A stretch of DNA of 64,000 nucleotides, taken from contig CM038708.1 in NCBI GenBank assembly GCA_021613375.1, positions 25,253,518-25,317,517 on the forward strand, given 5' to 3'. The translations under genes were made by a program, and so were the position numbers. The DNA comes from Megaleporinus macrocephalus (taxonomy: Eukaryota > Chordata > Actinopteri > Characiformes > Anostomidae). A model generated the notes under the pieces. That model was not told the DNA's origin. It made no database searches and was given only the letters and a program-made list of their open reading frames with translations. Below, piece after piece: positions 47,580 to 59,620 of the stretch. Within the stretch, counting starts at the first letter, position 1; each line of letters starts with the position of its first letter.

Positions 47580-48010
47580 AAAGATTGATTTGACCTTTAC
47601 TTAACCAGATTTCAACCAGCTGATAGATCATTTTCATGACCATTTATACCATCGCTGTGTTCTGACAGCGTTTAAATTTGCGTCAGAATGCTCAGCGCCA
47701 CTGGACATTTACCCTGCGACCACATACCTCATCACCAGCCGTTACACAATACCTGCTTGCAGTGAAATTACGTCTCGGTACAGAACGCTAATTGGAAAGT
47801 GAAAATCTAATATTAGCAATGAACGAACTAATAGTGGCTAATTTGTGAACAAATGAGCAAGGTTAAAGCCATTTGTCGTATATTACTCTCATGACAGCTT
47901 GATTGATTGGTCTATTCATTAATCAAAGTCATTTCAATGCACAAGCCCCATACAGCATTAGCAGGGGGAAAAAGGCGAAGCTGCTTTGTTTTGCCTAATA
48001 TTCCATAGAA
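47580..48010. promoter_or_regulatory. Candidate conserved non-coding element
   Basis: The stretch is complex and free of visible transposon ends. It holds many homeodomain-like cores: GCTAATTGG, GGCTAATTTG, GATTGATTGG and CATTAATCAAAG. The texture resembles vertebrate enhancers near developmental genes. Without alignment this is only a suspicion. Confidence 0.35.
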
Positions 48011-48179
48011 AACTACACTGTAATTCTGTGGCTCATAAAGCAGATGCTTCCTGTCTGTTTATCCTTCTACACAGCTGACACAGAGCATCCTTAACTATGC
48101 ATCTCCACAATCGCTCCACAGGATACACTGGTTTTGGAGTTTTGGATTAAATGAAGGAGAGTACATAGAACTGACATCC

Positions 48180-48680
48180 CATAAACCTCAAACACAAAAT
48201 AAGTGCAGCAAAACAGACCAATTCCGAAATCCTAGACTGTCACGTAACAGTATGCAAATTGATTCATTTACATTTATGCCCCCAAAATTTAGCCCATCAA
48301 AACAATGACATCAGAGGAAGACTTGAAATAAATGCAAATGAAAGACTGTACAATAAATCTACCATTCCAGGCTGTGAAGGCAATGTCAGCACTTTTCAAA
48401 ACCTTCCCAAGGAACTGTCAACAGGCATGGCTGATGTTCATCTTTAAATGAGACTGGAGCTGGCTTCCTATTTACCAGCTTCTTAATAGAATGTTCCGGA
48501 GCCAAAACATGAATAGAAGCCCATGCCAGCAGAGCAGGAACATAAACAAATTCAGAAACAGGCCGAAACAAAGAAACACATGGGCATGGCTAAACACGAT
48601 GTGACGACTGAAAAGAGGAGCAGTTCCACCTTAATTAACATCACAACCATTACCTGTAAGTAGCAGCCATGCTGTCTGGT
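48180..48680. promoter_or_regulatory. Second candidate conserved non-coding element
   Basis: Two octamer-type words (TATGCAAATTG near 48253 and ATGCAAATG near 48335) and a CTTAATTAAC core near 48632 lie in complex, non-repetitive sequence. Small frames on both strands show no protein features. Confidence 0.3.
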
Positions 48681-49489
48681 TCTATCCACAGTTACAGTCA
48701 AAAAAAAGGTTTCCTAGTGACTTACTTTATATTACTTTGTGTTGATTTCAAGAGCAAAAGCAAGTAGCTAGATTAAGTTGTTAACTACTAGCATGCTAAG
48801 GCAAAACAGATAATTTCATTCCAAAGCTAAATCATAGGGCATATAAATTCAAATCTAAACATTTGTCACCACAAGCAACACATATACTCTAGGTAGACTT
48901 CAGAGAGCAATTTAAAACAATCTGTAGTTTAGTGACCCTATCTTTAGTGTCACTGTCATGTTGGTCCAGACAGCTCCTAGAAACCTGGACCGTAAAAAAG
49001 TTTTGTTGTGTGCAGCTTGGGGCTGTACAAACTGTCACATAATGCAAACCAGATCTTGGGGAATTGCCTTTGACAGAGAAGACTGAATGACATAATAACA
49101 TTATTTTGAGAGCTAACTAGTTATCCAAAATACTCAGGCTACCTAACTATGAACTACATTGCTCATAATTAAGATTTCCATATAATCTGCATATTTTTCT
49201 AAACCGATTTTGTGGCTGAGCGACTGACATACTATGAATCTGGCTTTCTTGCCCTTTGCAGGTTTCCCAAGGAGAAAGACTAGAAGAAGCAGAGAGAAAC
49301 AGCTTTTAGTAGATACACTATTTTTTGAAGTGAATTGAGCTGTGTTTTTTAAAGTGAATGAGCTGTGTTTTAACCAGGAGCAAAATGCTGTGGATAGACA
49401 GAAAAAGACGTAAAGCTCATCAAGAGAATGCCAAGCAGAAGGTGATTACTTTGAAGAACCTAGAATATAAGACATATTTTCAGTTGTTT

Positions 49490-49650
49490 CACACTTTTTT
49501 GTTAAGTATATAATTCCACATGTGTTAATTCATAGTTTTGATGCCTTCAGTGTGAATTATGTCATGAAATAGTCATGACATATAGTCATGAAAATAAAGA
49601 AAACTCTTTGAATGAGAAGGTATGTCCAAACTTTTGGTCTGTACTGTACA
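49490..49650. mobile_element. Fish MITE ending GTCCAAACTTTTGGTCTGTACTGT
   Basis: The words TTTTGATGCCTTCAGTGTGAA, AGTCATGAAAATAAAG and ACTCTTTGAATGAGAAGG, then the TGTCCAAACTTTTGG end, form a very widespread fish element known from general experience. Confidence 0.6.
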
Positions 49651-49651
49651 T

Positions 49652-50892
49652 TAATTGATATAGAGACAAGTATTAATCAAGGATACTAAACCAAATTCAT
49701 GCTTGACAAACATGAGGTTCTACCGTTCTGTATGACTGTCAATTATTTTTTGTACCACGTTAGTAATTTAGTTGATATGAGCCTAATACTGATACACTCT
49801 CCTGTCTAGCAGATCTATCCATATATAAAGTAACTAGAGACCTTTTTGTACTGCAGGTAGATAATAAACCCTTAAATATAAAAAAACTCAAATCAGTAAA
49901 ATCAGTTGAGTAATTTAAACATTACAGCTCCTCTGTATTTGTTTGCAAGTTTACAATTCTTCCCCAGACCAGTATGGCAGACACACTGACATGTCATAGC
50001 TATGTATATATGTCTATGTTTGCCTTTCCAGGACTGGGATAGGGAATCCCAGTGCTATTGCATCGTAATCGGATATCTGCGATGACTGTTAAGTAACCTG
50101 ATGATAAGCAAGATAACTAAAAAAGAACAAGAATGTGCAAATTAAATTGTTTTATAATTTAATTGTTATATAATATTTAATACAGTAATACAATAATATT
50201 TTCCCTACAGCTGAATATTAAAACATATTTAACAGTCTGAAGTCAGTGTTGTGTGCACTAAATAAAGGGAGGAGATCAGGATGTTTAACAAGACAATACT
50301 GTGCTGATTATTTTAGATGTTGCCTTATTCAGAAATGCCCAAAACCCTGGAAATGCAGTTTTTTCATCTATAAAATGTAAAAATGTACTGCTTTAGAAAA
50401 CACATGAAACAATAATACAGAGCTTTGAACAAAATAATGAACGCATGGTTCTGAAAACATATTTGAAGCTCGGATAAGAAGTTGCTGGAAGCATGCTGGA
50501 TTCTGCTTAGTTCCTTCTATCAGGCACTAACAGGCACAAACTATTCCACTTTCAACCTCCGTTCTATAAATAAAACAAAACACAGTGGCATGAGCGAGTA
50601 CAGTAATGATGGATGCAATCAGCATGCAGGGAAAGTCTAGTAGCTATATCCTGAACATTAGGTCTTCTTTGAATTAAATTTGCAGGCCATGCCAGAAGAA
50701 ACACTGAGAATAACCTTTTCACTTGGTTTTTTTTTTTTTTAATTAAATGTTAATGCCTCAGGCAGCGTGTATAAATGTTACTGTGAGAGCAATGGACAAA
50801 GCCTGAGATCAAACATAAAGAAGCTTTATGAAAATAATGTTTTAGTTTCTGTTTTTTTTTTGTCTCACTTTGCCTTTTTTATTTATTTATTT
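49652..50892. other. AT-rich intergenic stretch
   Basis: No gene or clear element recognised apart from poly-T runs near 50728 and 50852. Confidence 0.45.
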
Positions 50893-51407
50893 ATTCTGGT
50901 TTGTTCTGTTATTTGGTTTGTTCTGTTATTCTGGTTTGTTCTCTTATTTGGTTTGTTCTCTTATTTGGTTTGTTCTGTTATTTTAATTTGTTCTGTTATT
51001 TGGTTTGTTCTGTTATTTGGTTTGTTCTGTTATTTGGTTTGTTCTCTTATTTGGTTTGTTCTGTTATTTTGATTTGTTCTGTTATTTGGTTTGTTCTGTT
51101 ATTCTGGTTTGTTCTGTTATTTGGTTTGTTCTGTTTTTCTGGTCTGTTCTGTTATTCTGGTTTGTTCTATTATTCTGGTTTGTTCTGTTATTCTGGTTTG
51201 TTCTGTTATTTGGTTTGTTCTGTTATTCTGGTTTGTTCTCTTATTTGGTTTGTTCTCTTATTTGGTTTGTTCTGTTATTTTGGTTTGTTCTGTTATTCTG
51301 GTTTGTTCTGTTATTTGGTTTGTTCTGTTTTTCTGGTTTGTTCTCTTATTCTGGTTTGTTCTGTTATTTGGTTTATTCTGTTATTTGGTTTGTTCTTTTA
51401 TTCTGTT
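50893..51407 (+). repeat. TG-rich tandem array (GGTTTGTTCTGTTATT)n
   Basis: About 30 units of 17-18 bp. Two main variants alternate irregularly, TTATTTGGTTTGTTCTG and TTATTCTGGTTTGTTCTG. The four overlapping hydrophobic frames of 101-178 aa are repeat translations. Confidence 0.9.
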
Positions 51408-51409
51408 GT

Positions 51410-52520
51410 TTGTGAAAACGTGACATCTTCAGTATAATACTATACATTTGTTAACTGTATTATACAATACTGTTTAAAATCCAGAGGCCACTGGCTTCTA
51501 TTTATTTAAATTGCCAACATTTATAAATTTTTCAGGGGTTATTTCTGAAGACATTAGATATAATATACTTACATCAGATTGTAGAAGTAAATGGAAAAAA
51601 CAGAGTTTCCAAGATTCCCAGAGAACCTAAATGTTTGATTGACTAATCACAAGTTTGATGTTTGTACTGGTATAAACAGTGTTATAATTTAATAATAGAA
51701 TTTTAAAAATTATCATTTAAGGCAAAGTCCGATTTCCCACCTTTATTCCTACCTGCAATCTTCGTGTCATTTTAGGTACATGTTAATCGTGGGTCTTATG
51801 AAATGGCCATCAGGTAAACATTTTCCACATATAAGAAAAACAAATAGCTCCAGAATAGTAACTGTATAGAAGAGGCTTTCTTTAACACATAGTGGTTTAA
51901 ATGTAAAGTGATTTCCATTTGGTCCATTCATCATGAAACTTCTACAGGATATAAAGATCACCTATTGTGTTCAAATTGATATATTAATCTAAAAAAAAAC
52001 CAGATCAAACCTAAAGTTTCAGTAGTACATTATTTTTGCATGAATTGGGAGAAAAAAGTGCATTTTAAAAGACTTTTTATTTTACTAATGATGCTTGTGT
52101 AAAATAGGCCCCTATATTTAGAAGTTGCAACCACATGCAATGACATCAATCATGTTATGCTCAAGATTCTTCTGTACTTTTTCTTTTCAAAGAACAGAAC
52201 CAACATCTAAGAGAGATAGAGAGAGTGAGAGAGACAAGCAGTGCAGTCCGTCAGTCTAAATGTGTGGAGAGAGATAGTCTAGCCTCTCGTCTGCACCTCA
52301 GGGAGTATGGGGAGAGAAGGAGAGTAAGGGGAGGTGCTGTCCTTATAGTTCTTCACATCTTATAGTTCAAAAATATATGTGCCTCAGAGTGTGGGGAGAG
52401 AAAGAGACAGTGCAGTTCATCATCCGTGCCTCAGCATGTGGCGAGAGAGTTAAGGGACCATGCAGTTCACACCCTTCTTTGCCTTCATTTCATCACAAGA
52501 GGAACAAGGAGACGCCGAGG
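51410..52520. other. Intergenic stretch with GA-rich patches
   Basis: A worn relative of the GTCGCTGTC MITE body may lie at 51770-51960 (GGTCCATTCATCATGAAA). GA-rich sequence is at 52207-52235. No gene seen. Confidence 0.4.
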
Positions 52521-52522
52521 CC

Positions 52523-52765
52523 CTACTTGTGTTCACACACAAACGAAAGGAAGCGTTTCTTGGCCTCTGCAGTAGCTCCCTGCAGGACCTCACTCAGGGC
52601 CTTTCTGCAGTCCTCCTCTGTCAATGCCAAATATCTCTGCTGTGTCACATGCCCCTGTAACAGTGCCTGATTTCTGACAGCCCAGTTCTTAGCAGTGTAA
52701 AGATTGTTTATGACTGCTGGCTCTTGCACTTGGAATAGGCTTATTAGATCTACAGTCTCAGTCAT
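52523..52765 (-). CDS. Unrecognised 80-aa open frame
   Basis: The frame has balanced codon use and an amphipathic, helix-rich product: MTETVDLISLFQVQEP, a central NWAVRNQALLQGH, then EEDCRKALSEVLQGA and ending SFVCEHK. Unlike most frames in the window it does not overlap a simple repeat. An acceptor-like CCTGTTTAG lies a few bases before the ATG. No known domain is recognised. It could be a real exon, a retrocopy piece or a chance frame. Confidence 0.25.
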   Translation of the reverse strand: MTETVDLISLFQVQEPAVINNLYTAKNWAVRNQALLQGHVTQQRYLALTEEDCRKALSEVLQGATAEAKKRFLSFVCEHK

Positions 52766-52799
52766 TAACTAAACAGGCATTAGAAATAAAAACAGTAAG

Positions 52800-53810
52800 T
52801 AGCAGCCAGAGAAATAGTTTTGTTCAGGATCATCTGACAATCAGAATAAGTGTGAGAAAGCCCGAGTTCTATTTACAAACAAGATCAGAGTTTGTTGCTG
52901 TTATACCATAAAAGACAGAAGGCTTGAAAAAGCTAAATCAACTGTGAAACTTCAAGTGAAGAGAAGGATGGGAGAAGGACAAAACTTAAAATTTAGATTA
53001 GACTTAGATAAATGACATTAGAATGAATACAAAATTCTACATTTAAATCCTATTTTGAATCTGTATCAACCTAAAATCTAAATATACATTTTATATGCAT
53101 GTCAATGTCTAAAATTATATTTCTAATAAGCATATCATTCACAAATACAAACCCACTTTCAAAATAACATATTAACATATTTTATGTTATTTTTATGCTT
53201 ATATGTTATTTTTATATTTTACTTTTTAAATATTATTATCATATAGTTTAAGCAGAAGCAAACACTGAATCTCTTCACTGCTCTCTATTCTTAGAACAAT
53301 GGACTGACCACCACTGGAGTGCAGACCTCAACACTGTGTCTGTGTTTGGACTTATTAAAAAAAAGAGAAAAACTGAAAGCAAGCCTTGCCGGAAGACTAC
53401 AATCTGAAATTAAGGGAATGAATGGCCACCCTAAAACAGAATACATCAACATTATTATTAATATTTATAATATTAATGATATTTTCATTATTTAGTTGTT
53501 GAGGCCTCTGCACAGTTTTCTGTTTTTTTGTTTTTGTTTTTCTTGATGTTAAAAAAGGCCTAACTGAAGGGTGGTCTCTGGTGTCTGCACAGTATTGCGT
53601 ACACACAACTCAGACTATTACTCACACATGTTTTTTTTTCATTTAGTAATTTGAGCTGTGTATATACATTACATGGAATTTACAATGCAATATACTGTTA
53701 ACAGATGTATGAAACGTATCATTATTTTTTTAACAAAGCAAATATAAGACTAAGATCTGAGATCTAAAACAGGAGAGCTTTATGAAAACATCCAATTATT
53801 TAAAATAATG
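52800..53810. other. AT-rich intergenic stretch
   Basis: Nothing recognised besides poly-A/T runs and ATT-repeat patches (53450-53490). Confidence 0.45.
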
Positions 53811-53814
53811 TGAC

Positions 53815-53960
53815 ATCATTTGAACATGGTAGCTGTCTTTGTCTATGTATGGAAACCTTATAATGAATAGTCTAACATAAATGCTACAAAATTGCTTGGA
53901 ACACAACTACTTTACATGAACTTATATTACAAGTCTTCTATAAGAACACTATTTTAAAGA
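53815..53960 (+). mobile_element. GTCGCTGTC-family MITE body
   Basis: The words GACATCATTTGAACATGGTAGC, TATAATGAATAGTC, AAATGCTACAAAATTGCTTGG and CTATTTTAAAGAACAG match the copies in the receptor intron. Confidence 0.5.
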
Positions 53961-54054
53961 ACAGTGTTTTTTGGCAGTGACAGTATATTCTAACCACAAC
54001 ACAAAAGTGGACTCTGCTTCTTTAAGATGATCCTCTGCAGGGAATGTGCAGTAA

Positions 54055-54990
54055 ATCTGCTCTTTGCCCCTCTGCTTCTTTTTGTGAATGGGCCATGTGT
54101 AGCCATTAAGAATGTAGCAATGCAGGCAAAAAGGACCATTAACCCCACGTGGAACAAGAAAAAAAAGTGTGCACCAGACCAAAAATAATGTATGTGCGTC
54201 AAAAAGACAAGTGCATCATAAAACTTTTGCATCCACTGAATTACAAGGACAGCCCCGGGGCCATTAATAGGAGGGCTGTTTTCTGCACTACTGTCTTTGT
54301 GAATGATTAGAGGGTAGAGTAAAGGAAACGCAGCATCAGCAGAGAGTGGTCAAATTAAAAAGACCTATGGTATGTACTGTATCTTCTATGAAACACCTAG
54401 ACAAAAGAATAAAGATAGTATTTTCATTAAGATAACAGGAACAGCACGGTGCTCTAGTGGACCGGAATTCATTCACAAATCTACCTTTGTTCTTTTTGCC
54501 CCTTCATTTTTTTATGAATGAAACAAAGGTGGTTCAAAACACAGCAATGCAGACAAGCGCAGCAACAGCTTCCACAATAAGCCACGTCAACCAGACCCCC
54601 GTTTCAAGCCTTTCAGCCGAGAGTAATAAGACAGAAGCTTTCCCGTTCCTCGTTCCCCGCCGCTCTTACCTTCCTCTGAGTTTTTGTGAATGAAATGTGG
54701 AATAGTCTTGGTACAAAGCACTACAGATACACTTTGAATCCAGTAGTTGGCAGCACTCCGCTGTCTTCAGGGTTGCGTTGTGACACAGTGTTGCGTTTTA
54801 CACCTTTCAGATAGAATAGGATCGTACAGACTGGCCGTGCTCATCTTGTCTAGGAGCGCATGAAATTACATCTGCTCTATTAATGCTATTTCTGTCCGAA
54901 TACATCTTTTTTTTTCTTTTTTCTGAGCTCAGCCCAGCTTTGTGACTCATACGCGTAATAGCAGATGTGGTGAGTGTGCAGCGGTGGGGG
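54055..54990. promoter_or_regulatory. Candidate non-coding regulatory region with recurrent TTTGTGAATGA word
   Basis: Complex sequence with TTTGTGAATG-like words at 54081, 54296, 54511 (TTTATGAATG) and 54683. An AGCAATGCAG word is shared between about 54117 and 54543, and ATTAATGC lies near 54880. Possible enhancer cluster; not verified. Confidence 0.25.
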
Positions 54991-55194
54991 AGTCAGGACA
55001 AGTGGAGGGGGGGCCAGTGATAAGCAGAAAAAGTGCAGGAAATGCTTGTCAATGAAGGCTCGCTTGAGAAAAAGGTGTAGAGGAGTAGATGTGCGGTGAA
55101 ACTGTCATCCGTGTAAGAAACGTGGCAGACATTAAAAGTGAGGACAATTTAACTAAACGAGAAGAGTGATGAACTTCTGCTACAGGGCTTCATG

Positions 55195-55560
55195 TCGCTC
55201 TCTCTTTCTGTGTTTTTCTCCCTCTGTTTCTCTCTCTCTCTTTTTTTTTGCCCTGTGTGTTTCTTTCTCTCTCTGTCCATTTTAGTGCCTTTCTGCGTGT
55301 CTTTGTCTCTTTTCATTTATTTGTCTCTCACTTTCTCTCTCTGTTTCTGTATTTGTACCTATTTATTTCTGTCTCTCTTATTGTTTCTCTCTCTGCATCT
55401 GTCTCTTTCTTCCTTTGTCTCTCTTTATGCTTCTATCTCTTTCACAGTCTCTCTGATTTTCCCATTTTGTTTCTATTTCTCTCCTTCTTTGTCCTTTTCC
55501 CACCCTCTCTTTGTCTTTCTCCACCTGCGTCTCTCTCTTATCTCTTTGTGTCTCCTCCTT
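55195..55560 (+). repeat. CT-rich low-complexity tract
   Basis: Imperfect TCTCTCTTTNTN repeats. Frames of 133 aa here are low-complexity artefacts. Confidence 0.8.
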
Positions 55561-55599
55561 TACATTTACATCATTTGCCAGACTTACAGTTAACATTTA

Positions 55600-56400
55600 C
55601 ACAGGGAGGCGAAAGTGGTGTTAGGAGTCTCGCTACATACATCATTTAACTGATGGTGCCACTCTGTGCTGACGCACTCTCAGGCTGTGACACTCCTCTA
55701 CGTATCTGCCAGCCATAGCAGCATTTTGACCCACTCCTAATAAGTTTCTCTGATTCCAGAAGTTCACTGAACTCTGCGTTTTCATTACTGAACCTACTGA
55801 AGTATTATTACGTCTCTGATATGTTTGTACTTCTGTCTGTACTTCTCCTGACTCACAGCGACCACACTGGCACCAGGTTTTTCTGGGTCTGCCCTGCTCT
55901 ACGTCCAGGCTTCGGTCACTAAGCCTCTATTTGACTGTAAGGAGACACAGAGGGACGTGTATAATTTCCTCTCAGGGTTCAATAGCAGATTCATTAGTTA
56001 AGCTGTTTTGTTGTGTTGTGCGAATGTTCTAGATAAGAATGTTGTGTTTGATTAGTAATTTATTGAATGTGAATGTGTTTAGCAGTTGTGGTCTGAGCTC
56101 TAAGACTAGCTGGCACAGAGGACTCTGCTCAGGGTCCAGCTTCTGGGCTTGGAGGGATTTAAAAAAGACAGCACCAGGCGGATTTTCCTTCAGATGCAGC
56201 CAGAATTTTAGAGCCCTTTCTTTAATTTCTAAATTCTGTCTCTAAGTTGCTGTGCCAACCGGACTCTGTCTAATTCATGCCTACATTGTTTGGTGTGTGT
56301 TGTTGCACTTTTAGGATTTTTCAGCACAATTCGGCATGTAGGGCGTTTATTGAGCGCTTGTCCCAACAGTTGTAATTTATTATACTGAGCAGACAACAGT
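55600..56400. other. Non-repetitive spacer between pyrimidine arrays
   Basis: No coding exon supported. The frame at 56039-56245 has no domain or splice support. Confidence 0.4.
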
Positions 56401-59400
56401 TGTTCTCTTTTTGTTTTATTCTTTCTGTTTTAATCTTAGTCTTTCTCTTTCTCTCTGTCTATTTCTTTTTGAGTCTTTATCAGAGTCTCTTTTTCTGTTT
56501 AAACCTGTCTCTTTTTGTTTGTCTCTGTTTATTTTTTCTGTCTCGTAGTCTATCTCTGTTTCTTTTTTTGTTTGTCTCTGTTTATTTTTTTCCTCTGTCT
56601 CATAGTCTATCACTTTGTGCTTCTTTCATTGTGTTTATTTTTTTTCTGTCTCGTAGTCTATCACTTTGTGCTTCTTTCATTGTGTTTATTTTTTTTCTGT
56701 CTCGTAGTCTATCACTTTGTGTTTCTTTTTTTGTGTTTGTCTCTGTTTATTTTTTCTGTCTCGTAGTCTATCTCTGTGTTTCTTTTTTTCTCTGTCTCGT
56801 AGTCTATCTCTGTGTTTATTTTCTCTGTCTCGTAGTCTATCTCTGTGTTTCTTTTTTTCTCTGTCTTGTAGTCTATCTCTGTGTTTCTTTTTTTCTCTGT
56901 CTCGTAGTCTATCTGTGTTTCTTTTTTTCTCTGTCTCGTAGTCTATCTCTGTGTTTCTTTTTTTCTCTGTCTCGTAGTCTATCTCTGTGTTTATTTTTTT
57001 CTCTGTCTCGTAGTCTATCTCTGTGTTTCTTTTTTTCTCTGTCTCGTAGTCTATCTCTGTGTTTATTTTTTTCTCTGTCTCGTAGTCTATCTCTGTGTTT
57101 ATTTTTTTCTCTGTCTCGTAGTCTATCTCTGTGTTTATGTTTTCTGTCTCGTAGTCTATCTGTGTTTCTTTTTTTCTCTGTCTCGTAGTCTATCTCTGTG
57201 TTTATTTTTTTCTCTGTCTCGTAGTCTATCTCTGTGTTTATGTTTTCTGTCTCGTAGTCTATCTGTGTTTCTTTTTTTCTCTGTCTCGTAGTCTATCTCT
57301 GTGTTTATTTTTTTCTCTGTCTCGTAGTCTATCTCTGTGTTTCTTTTTTTCTCTGTCTCGTAGTCTATCTCTGTGTTTCTTTTTTTCTCTGTCTCGTAGT
57401 CTATCTCTGTGTTTATTTTTTTCTCTGTCTCGTAGTCTATCTCTGTGTTTATTTTTTTCTCTGTCTCGTAGTCAATCTCTGTGTTTATTTTTTCTCTGTC
57501 CCGTAGTCTATCTCTGTGTTTATTTTTTCTCTGTCCCGTAGTCTATCTCTGTTTCTTTTTTTCTCTGTCTCGTAGTCTATCTCTCTGTTTATTTTTTCTG
57601 TCTCGTAGTCTATCTCTGTGTTTATTTTTTTCTCTGTCTCGTAGTCTATCTCTGTGTTTATTTTCTCTGTCTCGTAGTCTATCTCTGTTTCTTTTTTTCT
57701 CTGTCTCGTAGTCTATCTCTGTGTTTCTTTTTTTCTCTGTCTCGTAGTCTATCTCTGTGTTTATTTTTTCTCTGTCCCGTAGTCTATCTCTGTGTTTATT
57801 TTTTTCTCTGTCTCGTAGTCTATCTCTGTTTCTTTTTTTCTCTGTCTCGTAGTCAATCTCTGTGTTTCTTTTTTTCTCTGTCTCATAGTCTATCTCTGTG
57901 TTTATTTTTTCTCTGTCCCGTAGTCTATCTCTGTGTTTCTTTTTTTCTCTGTCTCGTAGTCTATCTCTGTTTCTTTTTTTCTCTGTCTCGTAGTCAATCT
58001 CTGTGTTTCTTTTTTTCTCTGTCTCGTAGTCTATCTCTGTGTTTATTTTCTCTGTCTCGTAGTCTATCTCGGTGTTTATTTTCTCTGTCTCGTAGTCTAT
58101 CTCGGTGTTTCTTTTTTTCTCTGTCTCGTAGTCTATCTCTGTGTTTCTTTTTTTCTCTGTCTCGTAGTCTATCTCTGTGTTTATTTTTTCTCTGTCCCGT
58201 AGTCTATCTCTGTGTTTATTTTTTTCTCTGTCTCGTAGTCTATCTCTGTTTCTTTTTTTCTCTGTCTCGTAGTCAATCTCTGTGTTTCTTTTTTTCTCTG
58301 TCTCATAGTCTATCTCTGTGTTTATTTTTTCTCTGTCCCGTAGTCTATCTCTGTGTTTCTTTTTTTCTCTGTCTCGTAGTCTATCTCTGTTTCTTTTTTT
58401 CTCTGTCTCGTAGTCAATCTCTGTGTTTCTTTTTTTCTCTGTCTCGTAGTCTATCTCTGTGTTTATTTTCTCTGTCTCGTAGTCTATCTCGGTGTTTATT
58501 TTCTCTGTCTCGTAGTCTATCTCGGTGTTTCTTTTTTTCTCTGTCTCGTAGTCTATCTCCGTGTTTCTTTTTTTCTCTGTCTCGTAGTCTATCTCTGTGT
58601 TTCTTTTTTTCTCTGTCTTATAGTCTATCTCTGTGTTTCTTTTTTTCTCTGTCTCGTAGTCTATCTCCGTGTTTCTTTTTTTCTCTGTCTCGTAGTCTAT
58701 CTCTGTGTTTCTTTTTTTCTCTGTCTTATAGTCTATCTCTGTGTTTCTTTTTTTCTCTGTCTCGTAGTCAATCTCTGTGTTTCTTTTTTTCTCTGTCTCG
58801 TAGTCTATCTCTGTGTTTATTTTTTCTCTGTCTCGTAGTCTATCTCGGTGTTTATTTTCTCTGTCTCGTAGTCTATCTCGGTGTTTCTTTTTTTCTCTGT
58901 CTCGTAGTCTATCTCCGTGTTTCTTTTTTTCTCTGTCTCGTAGTCTATCTCTGTGTTTCTTTTTTTCTCTGTCTTATAGTCTATCTCTTTGTTTCTTTTT
59001 TTCTCTGCCTCGTAGTCTATCTCTGTGTTTCTTTTTTTCTCTGTCTCGTAGTCTATCTCCGTGTTTCTTTTTTTCTCTGTCTCGTAGTCTATCTCTGTGT
59101 TTCTTTTTTTCTCTGTCTCGTAGTCTATCTCTGTGTTTCTTTTTTCTCTGTCCCGTAGTCTATCTCTGTGTTTCTTTTTTTCTCTGTCTCGTAGTCTATC
59201 TCTGTTTCTTTTTTTTCTCTGTCTCGTAGTCTATCTCTGTGTTTCTTTTTTTCTCTGTCTCGTAGTCTATCTCTGTTTCTTTTTTTCTCTGTCTCGTAGT
59301 CAATCTCTGTGTTTATTTTTTTTTCTGTCTCGTAGTCTATCTCTGTGTTTATTTTTTCTCTGTCTCGTAGTCTATCTCTGTGTTTATTTTTTCTCTGTCT

Positions 59401-59620
59401 CGTAGTCTATCTCTGTGTTTATTTTTTCTCTGTCTCGTAGTCTATCTCGGTGTTTATTTTTTTCGGTCTTGTAGTCTATCTCTGTGTTTATTTTTTTGGT
59501 CTTGTAGTCTATCTCTGTGTTTATTTTTTTCGGTCTTGTAGTCTATCTCTGTGTTTATTTTTTTGGTCTTGTAGTCTATCTCTGTGTTTCTTTTTTGTGT
59601 TTGTCTCTGTTTATGTTTTG
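56400..59620 (+). repeat. 36-bp pyrimidine-rich minisatellite, about 3.2 kb
   Basis: The unit is a T-run, CTCTGTCTCGTAG, then TCTATCTCTGTG. The commonest unit is 36 bp, with shorter and longer variants (TTTATTTT versus TTTCTTTT; TCGTAG, CCGTAG or TTATAG). A 36-bp period is a multiple of three, so long Ser/Leu/Phe/Arg frames arise in it automatically. A 420-bp block is repeated almost exactly at 57721-58140 and 58141-58560. Confidence 0.95.

Noticed and set aside
50767..51437. Four hydrophobic plus-strand frames that look like membrane proteins
   Set aside because: They translate the 17/18-bp TG-rich array; the same pattern appears in three frames.
55192..55649. Two 133-aa frames
   Set aside because: Low-complexity CT-rich sequence.
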